Positions 4,815-6,849 of a DNA stretch of 6,849 nt are shown here, one piece after another. The position numbers and the translations under genes were made by a program. This stretch comes from an uncultured Eubacteriales bacterium (GTDB lineage Bacteria > Bacillota > Clostridia > Oscillospirales > Oscillospiraceae). The stretch is taken from assembly GCA_958427375.1 (NCBI GenBank), contig CAUABY010000116.1:1-6849 (forward strand), given 5' to 3'. Under the pieces are notes generated by a model that was given only the letters and a program-made list of their open reading frames with translations, was not told the origin of the DNA and made no database searches. Each line of letters begins with the position of its first letter. Positions within the stretch are counted from its first letter, which is position 1.

Positions 4815-6035
4815 TCAGACCACTTGGAAGATATAGAACTTCAGGTAGTCAGTTTCGGGTACATTCCAGAGAATAGGATGGTCGGGCGCCTGCTGGCGCG
4901 CCTCGATCTGCTTTAGCTCAACGCCCGCGTCGCGCGCGGCGGAGCGGAGCATCTCAACAAACAGCCGGCTCGGCATAAAGTGGCTGCATGAGGCGGTGGC
5001 AAAATATCCGCCGCGCGGCAGAAGCTTGAGCGCGCGTAGGTTTATCTCCTTATAGCCGCGCTGGGCACTGCCCACTGTTTTGCGCGACTTGGTAAAGGCA
5101 GGCGGGTCAAGGATTATGAGGTCATAGGGCTTGCCTCCGGCGGCCTCAAGCTTCGGCAGAAGCTCAAAAACATCCGCCGCGACAAAGTCCATCTTATCCT
5201 GCAGACCATTTCTCACCGCGTTTGCACGCGCCATCTCAACCGCGCTCTCCGACACATCCACCGCGGTGACATGCTCCGCCCCGCCCAGCGCGGCATTGAG
5301 CGCAAATGAGCCGGTATGGGTAAAGCAGTCAAGCACACGGCGGCCTTTTGCGATTTTCGCAACAGCGCGGCGATTATACTTCTGGTCGAGGAAGAAGCCG
5401 GTTTTCTGCCCGTTCTCCACATCCACTGAATAATACACACCGTTTTCACAGATTTCGGTAATGGCGGAGGCGGGGTGCTCGTCCCCATACCAGCCCTTGT
5501 ACTGCTCCATCCCCTCAAGCTCACGGATGGCGACGTCGTTTCTCTCGAATATGCCGTCTATCCGCTGGCCATCCGCGCGAAGCACGGCCAAAAGCTGTGC
5601 AAACAGCTCGTCCTTTATGCGCTCCATGCCGACGGAGAGAATCTGCGCGACAAGGATATTTGAAAATCTATCGACGGTCAGCCCCGGAAAACCGTCCGCC
5701 TCGCCGAAGATAACGCGGCAGGCACTGACATCATCACCCATGACGGTTTTTCTGTAGTCCCAAGCGTACTGGATGCGCCGCCGCCAGAACGCGGCGTCAA
5801 ACCTATCATTGGCGTTGCGCGAGACAAGGCGGACGCGGATTTTGCTCTTGCGGCTGAGAAAGCCCGTGCCGAGGTATTTTCCTTTTTCACTGACAGCGTC
5901 AACAAGCGCGCCGTTTTCAGCATCTTCCGGGCAGCTTATGACCTCAGCCTCATATATCCACGGATGGCCGCCCTCTACCCAGCGCGTACCTTTGGCCGTT
6001 ACGATAACGCGCGGGAAGTCTCTCTGTGCTTTCAT
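4815..6035 (-). CDS. RlmI-type class I SAM-dependent rRNA methyltransferase (PUA + MTase)
   Basis: Predicted 23S rRNA cytosine-C5 methyltransferase of the COG1092 group, like E. coli RlmI (m5C1962); the exact target base is inferred. The 406 residues are close to the usual length. An N-terminal PUA domain (about 9-75) contains RWVEGGHPWIYEAEV. A linker domain has FGEADGFPGLTVDRF and the hallmark ENGQKTGFFLDQ (207-218). The Rossmann-fold catalytic domain has SAM motif I VLDCFTHTGSF (234-244), the acidic end of strand two in TAVDVS, motif IV LDPPAF (309-314), and ATASCSHFM (347-355). The Cys of SCS (C350) is the likely nucleophile that forms the covalent RNA intermediate. A GTG at 6056 is in frame, but AGAGGGA at 6042-6048 serves the ATG at 6035 with six bases between, so the shorter start is used. 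It stands alone behind its own probable promoter. Confidence 0.93.
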   Translation of the reverse strand: MKAQRDFPRVIVTAKGTRWVEGGHPWIYEAEVISCPEDAENGALVDAVSEKGKYLGTGFLSRKSKIRVRLVSRNANDRFDAAFWRRRIQYAWDYRKTVMGDDVSACRVIFGEADGFPGLTVDRFSNILVAQILSVGMERIKDELFAQLLAVLRADGQRIDGIFERNDVAIRELEGMEQYKGWYGDEHPASAITEICENGVYYSVDVENGQKTGFFLDQKYNRRAVAKIAKGRRVLDCFTHTGSFALNAALGGAEHVTAVDVSESAVEMARANAVRNGLQDKMDFVAADVFELLPKLEAAGGKPYDLIILDPPAFTKSRKTVGSAQRGYKEINLRALKLLPRGGYFATASCSHFMPSRLFVEMLRSAARDAGVELKQIEARQQAPDHPILWNVPETDYLKFYIFQVV

Positions 6036-6041
6036 GCTCAT

Positions 6042-6048
6042 TCCCTCT
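6042..6048 (-). promoter_or_regulatory. Ribosome binding site deciding the methyltransferase start
   Basis: The minus strand reads AGAGGGA, six bases before the ATG at 6035. It lies downstream of the in-frame GTG at 6056 and directly abuts the ATG at 6041, so it supports neither of those. Confidence 0.7.
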
Positions 6049-6069
6049 GCATTCACTCAATATTTTATA

Positions 6070-6098
6070 AGTTTACCATAAATCGAGCAGCTTGAAAA
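6070..6098 (-). promoter_or_regulatory. Probable promoter of the methyltransferase gene
   Basis: The minus strand shows TTTTCA (6098-6093) and TAAACT (6075-6070) 17 bases apart; each matches its consensus hexamer in four of six positions. TGG directly before the second element gives an extended -10. Transcription would begin near 6063 with a leader of about 28 bases. It sits after the terminator at 6147-6186, which makes an independent promoter necessary here. Confidence 0.5.
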
Positions 6099-6111
6099 CC
6101 CATTATTTCAA
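6092..6111. repeat. Inverted repeat over the -35 region (possible operator)
   Basis: TTGAAA (6092-6097) and TTTCAA (6106-6111) form a perfect 6-bp inverted repeat with an 8-base spacer. It covers the -35 element of the predicted methyltransferase promoter. The size and position suit a dimeric regulator, but arms of six AT-rich bases can arise by chance. Confidence 0.35.
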
Positions 6112-6146
6112 ACTAATTTGCAAAAGCGCGGATTTTCCCAAAACGC

Positions 6147-6186
6147 AAAAGACCGCCGCAAAGCCAGGACCTTGCAGCAGCCTTTT
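6147..6186 (-). terminator. Rho-independent terminator of the ATP-grasp gene
   Basis: On the minus strand, 17-base arms pair fully around a six-base loop (TCCTGG) if G-U pairs are allowed: 13 Watson-Crick and 4 G-U pairs. The arms begin AAAAGG and end TCTTTT, then GCGTTTTGG follows. On the plus strand the four wobbles become A-C mismatches, so the structure is strand-specific and fits the direction of the genes. It lies 48 bases after the ATP-grasp stop codon. Confidence 0.8.
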
Positions 6187-6233
6187 GTGTATTTATTCGC
6201 CGTAAACGAAGCCAGTTTATACCGCGCGGCTAT

Positions 6234-6849
6234 TCAGTGCGTGCTTTCCACCGTTTCATTCTGGTACTGCGCGGGGTCGCCATAGAAATCCAAAAGCATA
6301 TTGGCAAATTTGTCATGCACACCGTGCTTGGCCGAGGCTTGCACAATATTCATGCCCGGATTATGGTTGCCCTCTATGAGCTCCAGCTTACCACCGGGAA
6401 GAATGGCCACGTCCCAGCCCACCACGCGCAAAAATGGCAGAGTTTTCGACGCGCGGCGGCAGAGGTCAATAACATCATCCCAATACGGTATGTATGTATG
6501 ACGAAACTGCACACCAGTCATCGGGTGAGTACGGTAATAGTCACCGTGCTCATCCAAACCGTCCGTTATTATCTCGCCCGTTTTTGAATCTATCTCGCAG
6601 AAAATCCCGCCGCCGTGCGCGTTGTCCACGTGCAATCCGTTATTCCCCACGCGAAGGCCGCAGCCGAACACCTCAAAGCGCTCGCCGTTTCTGAAAGTTA
6701 TGACGCGCAGGGTATTGAGCGATTCCGGGTGAAACCTTGCAAGCGCCTCATCGGATTCAATAAACTGCTCGGCCAGATACATCTTCTCGCAAAGCTCCGC
6801 AAAGAGCGCGTCCATATCCTCCACCGCGTCCAAATCCTCAACGGTGAAC
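6234..6849 (-). CDS. Sugar-transfer-associated ATP-grasp family protein (C-terminal part)
   Basis: The frame is open to the window edge, so the 5' end is missing; 204 residues are visible. A TTG at 6833 is internal, because codons for FTVED precede it in frame. The sequence matches the C-terminal ATP-grasp core of the sugar-transfer-associated family (ATPgrasp_ST). SLNTLRVITF carries the conserved Asn-Thr-Arg. VGNNGLHVDNAHGGGIFCEID follows, then the HPMTG and IPYWDDV block, VGWDVAI, and ELIEGNHNPGMN with the metal-binding Glu and Asn. Members are predicted ATP-dependent carboxylate ligases, often beside polysaccharide or envelope genes; the true reaction of the family is not established. The adjacent strong terminator ends its transcript. 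The substrate cannot be told from this window, and upstream neighbours are out of view. Confidence 0.88.
   Translation of the reverse strand, partial: FTVEDLDAVEDMDALFAELCEKMYLAEQFIESDEALARFHPESLNTLRVITFRNGERFEVFGCGLRVGNNGLHVDNAHGGGIFCEIDSKTGEIITDGLDEHGDYYRTHPMTGVQFRHTYIPYWDDVIDLCRRASKTLPFLRVVGWDVAILPGGKLELIEGNHNPGMNIVQASAKHGVHDKFANMLLDFYGDPAQYQNETVESTH

Noticed and set aside
4270..4836. Plus-strand open frame of 188 codons opposite DUF5058
   Set aside because: Another antisense shadow; it runs across the 3' end of the methyltransferase gene and the DUF5058 ribosome binding site.

Overview
The window looks like chromosome of a Gram-positive Clostridia member, probably an uncultured gut-type lineage near the Oscillospirales. 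The basis is strong AGGAGG-type ribosome binding sites, moderate to slightly high GC with short gaps, a DUF5058 protein, a D-Ala-D-Ala ligase of clostridial type, and the start of a protein that looks like the DUF5685 family. This placement is inference; there is no rRNA or marker gene. Every gene I can support lies on the minus strand, so transcription runs from high to low coordinates. I found no tRNA, rRNA, CRISPR array, insertion sequence, phage gene or origin.

In transcription order: (1) the C-terminal two thirds or so of a sugar-transfer-associated ATP-grasp protein (6234-6849, cut by the window edge), closed by a strong Rho-independent terminator (6147-6186). (2) A promoter-like site at 6070-6098, overlapped by an inverted repeat, and then an RlmI-type PUA-methyltransferase (4815-6035). 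(3) A tightly packed three-gene cassette: DUF5058 membrane protein (4041-4778), an unrecognised six-helix membrane protein (3342-4028), and a membrane-anchored M20 metallo-hydrolase (1909-3345). The last two are joined by a 4-base ATGA overlap, and both are preceded by the same TAAGGAGG ribosome binding site. (4) A 260-base gap (1649-1908) unusually dense in hairpins. (5) D-alanine--D-alanine ligase (581-1648). (6) A 127-base gap with an inverted repeat and a probable extended -10 promoter. (7) A small two-helix membrane protein with a C-terminal zinc ribbon (49-453). (8) One base later, the first codons of a further gene (1-47).

The most interesting unit is the DUF5058 / membrane protein / M20 hydrolase cassette. 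The coupling of two polytopic membrane proteins to an N-terminally anchored peptidase-family enzyme suggests a transport-and-hydrolysis system for a small amide such as a dipeptide or N-acyl amino acid. No substrate can be read from the sequence, and the transport role is a hypothesis. The remaining genes are housekeeping: ribosomal RNA methylation and peptidoglycan precursor synthesis.

Two starts should be moved from the longest open frame: the methyltransferase to the ATG at 6035, and DUF5058 to the ATG at 4778. In each case the upstream GTG sits at or before the ribosome binding site.
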